A stretch of DNA of 6,367 bases from the NCBI GenBank assembly GCA_934635515.1, contig CAKTZK010000081.1, positions 1 through 6,367 of the forward strand, in the 5' to 3' direction. Shown here piece after piece: positions 5,295 through 6,367 of the stretch. Position 1 is the stretch's first letter. Every line of letters starts with the position of its first letter. The notes under the pieces were generated by a model. The model was given only the letters and a program-made list of their open reading frames with translations, was not told where the DNA came from and searched no databases. A program made the position numbers and the translations under genes. The stretch comes from an uncultured Oscillospiraceae bacterium. Its GTDB lineage: Bacteria; Bacillota_A; Clostridia; Oscillospirales; Oscillospiraceae.

Positions 5295-6110
5295 ATGGCG
5301 GATATTCGGGAAATAGCGGATTTTTCCGCGCCGGAGCTGGATATTTTTGCGCGGCTGCGGGAGAGCCAGCTGGCGAATTGGGAGTGCGCGGAGAAGGGCA
5401 TCTTCATCGCTGAGAGTCCCAAGGTCATTGAGCGGGCGCTGCTGGCCGGGTATGAGCCCATCTCGTTTTTGATGGAGCGCCGCCATGTGGAGAGCCAGGG
5501 TAAGGCGCTGCTGGAGCGGTGCCCGGAGGTGCCGGTTTTCACGGCGGAGGAGCCGGTACTGGCCCAGATGACGGGCTTTCACCTGACCCGGGGGATGCTG
5601 TGCGCCATGAAGCGCCGGGCACTGCCCGGGGTGGAGCAGGTGTGCGCAGGCACCCGGCGGGTGGCGGTTTTGGAGCGGGTGATGAACCCCACCAATGTAG
5701 GGGCTATTTTCCGTTCGGCGGCGGCTTTGGGCATGGACGCGGTGCTCCTGACGCCGGAGTGCAGCGACCCGCTGTATCGCCGCAGCACACGGGTGAGCAT
5801 GGGGACGGTGTTTCAGGTCCCCTGGACCTATCTGCCGGAGGGGAGCTGGACGGAGAAGCTGCACACGCTGGGGTTTCGCACGGCGGCTATGGCCCTGCGG
5901 GAGGACTCGGTGCGGCTGAATGACCCCCGGCTCCTGGCAGAGGAGCGGCTGGCCATCGCCTTGGGCACCGAGGGGGACGGCTTGGCAGACGGCAGCATTG
6001 AGGACTGCGACTACACGGTGTGCATCCCCATGGCCCATGGGGTAGACTCACTGAATGTGGCGGCAGCCAGCGCCGTGGCCTTTTATCAGCTGGGCCAGGT
6101 TCGGGAATAA
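5295..6110 (+). CDS. TrmH/SpoU-family RNA 2'-O-methyltransferase
   Basis: The 271-residue enzyme transfers a methyl group from S-adenosylmethionine to a ribose 2'-OH of rRNA or tRNA. The N-terminal third (about 1-110) is a substrate-binding region of the type found in these enzymes, with GIFIAESPKVIERAL. The C-terminal SPOUT domain (about 120-271) carries all three SpoU motifs: NPTNVGAIFRSAAALG (Asn134, Gly136, Arg140, the catalytic-type Arg), IALGTEGDGL (221-230), and IPMAHGVDSLNVAAASAVAF (244-263; Asn254), which builds the knotted SAM site. The start is fixed by GGAGG (5284-5288), six bases before ATG. It lies 12 bases after mntP and is probably translated from the same mRNA; there is no obvious functional link. 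Subgroup (rRNA such as RlmB-like, or tRNA such as TrmH) cannot be settled by reading. No hairpin terminator follows the stop. Confidence 0.93.
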   Translation: MADIREIADFSAPELDIFARLRESQLANWECAEKGIFIAESPKVIERALLAGYEPISFLMERRHVESQGKALLERCPEVPVFTAEEPVLAQMTGFHLTRGMLCAMKRRALPGVEQVCAGTRRVAVLERVMNPTNVGAIFRSAAALGMDAVLLTPECSDPLYRRSTRVSMGTVFQVPWTYLPEGSWTEKLHTLGFRTAAMALREDSVRLNDPRLLAEERLAIALGTEGDGLADGSIEDCDYTVCIPMAHGVDSLNVAAASAVAFYQLGQVRE

Positions 6111-6137
6111 AAAAAGAAGATTTTGAAGAAAAAAGTG

Positions 6138-6166
6138 TTGACAAATGCGCGGGAGTATACTATACT
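6138..6166 (+). promoter_or_regulatory. Very strong promoter facing the tRNA-Ala fragments
   Basis: TTGACA (6138-6143), a 17-base spacer and TATACT (6161-6166): a textbook stable-RNA promoter. The start would be near 6173, followed by a small hairpin GCAGC/GCTGC (6177-6181 with 6188-6192) and then the first tRNA-like fragment at 6209. It lies 27 bases after the methyltransferase stop. Confidence 0.8.
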
Positions 6167-6208
6167 AAACAAGTCGGCAGCCAAAGAGCTGCTAAGTGAA
6201 TAAAGCTT

Positions 6209-6256
6209 GGGGGTATAGCTCAGCTGGGAGCCTGGTTGAAGCGGTAAACAACCCCC
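6209..6256 (+). pseudogene. tRNA-Ala-like 5' fragment, copy 1
   Basis: Bases 6209-6230 match the start of bacterial tRNA-Ala genes: a GGGGGTA acceptor strand, then TA and the D-arm (GCTC 6218-6221 with GAGC 6228-6231, loop two bases shorter than normal). After that the sequence is not a tRNA: there is no anticodon arm and no GTTCGA T-loop. Unexpectedly, ACCCCC (6251-6256) can close an acceptor-like stem with GGGGGT (6209-6214), making a roughly 48-base mini-form with a D-arm only. It could be a decayed tRNA gene, a tRNA-like RNA, or an assembly chimera near a contig edge. Confidence 0.5.
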
Positions 6257-6292
6257 GTACTTAAAACTCAATATTTACACTCTCTTCCATAT

Positions 6293-6318
6293 GGGGGTAT
6301 AGCTCAGCTGGGAGAGCA
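6293..6318 (+). pseudogene. tRNA-Ala-like 5' fragment, copy 2
   Basis: This repeats the first 22 bases of copy 1 exactly, 84 bp downstream, and continues with a full D-arm (GCTC 6302-6305, GAGC 6314-6317, loop of normal length), matching tRNA-Ala through about tRNA position 26. From 6319 to the window end (6367) no anticodon stem, T-arm or acceptor complement is recognisable, so it is not an intact tRNA. The 84-bp pitch equals one tRNA gene plus a short spacer, suggesting a decayed or misassembled tandem tRNA array. The 6257-6292 stretch between copies is AT-rich and holds nothing I recognise. Confidence 0.5.
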
Positions 6319-6367
6319 AGTCACCAGTAAAGCAACCCGCAATCGCAACGCGGCATCTAAAAAGTTA

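Noticed and set aside
4719..6038. A 439-codon minus-strand open frame across mntP and the methyltransferase
   Set aside because: It spans two secure genes on the other strand, is His/Gln/Arg-rich low-complexity sequence and has no recognisable domain.
6209..6367. Intact tRNA genes
   Set aside because: Only the acceptor 5' strand and D-arm are present; the anticodon arm, T-arm and acceptor 3' strand with the usual bases are missing.
1..6367. CRISPR array, insertion sequence, phage or defence genes
   Set aside because: No regularly spaced repeats, transposase, integrase or defence-type domain could be found on either strand.

Overview
The window looks like chromosomal DNA from a gut-type Clostridia bacterium, most likely in or near the Oscillospiraceae (Oscillibacter/Flavonifractor-like). 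Reasons: GC-rich coding DNA with strong AGGAGG-type ribosome binding sites and Gram-positive TTGACA/TATAAT promoters; a class A penicillin-binding protein with a clostridial-style cysteine-bearing tail; a DUF1292 protein; and the small GC-rich palindromic repeats common between genes in that group. The assignment is by recognition, not by search.

Layout. Positions 1-410 hold no gene. A strong leftward promoter (15-43) fires out of the window, followed by a cluster of palindromic intergenic repeats (about 91-370). Positions 411-606 fold into a long interrupted rod with a central bubble and are best read as a 6S RNA gene. A small, very acidic DUF1292 protein (707-994, minus) is divergent from a class A penicillin-binding protein (1264-3825, plus), and each has its own promoter in the shared intergenic region. 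The penicillin-binding protein gene converges on a uridine kinase-like P-loop kinase gene (3901-4485, minus) across a bidirectional terminator (3856-3884). The kinase promoter places its transcript start at the foot of an almost perfect 50-nt inverted repeat. In the other direction lies a two-gene unit: mntP (manganese efflux, 4713-5282) and, 12 nt later, a TrmH/SpoU-family RNA methyltransferase (5295-6110). A 23-codon reading frame with a very strong ribosome binding site overlaps the mntP start by ATGA. The last 200 bases carry a textbook promoter followed by two copies of the 5' part of a tRNA-Ala gene, 84 bp apart, neither continuing as a tRNA.

The genes are mostly housekeeping functions: cell-wall synthesis, metal homeostasis, RNA modification, polymerase regulation and a small-molecule kinase. 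Nothing in the window is a clear defence system, mobile element or biosynthetic cluster. The parts most worth a second look are non-coding: the 5'-terminal kinase hairpin, the mntP leader, the 6S candidate and the broken tRNA-Ala repeats at the right edge.
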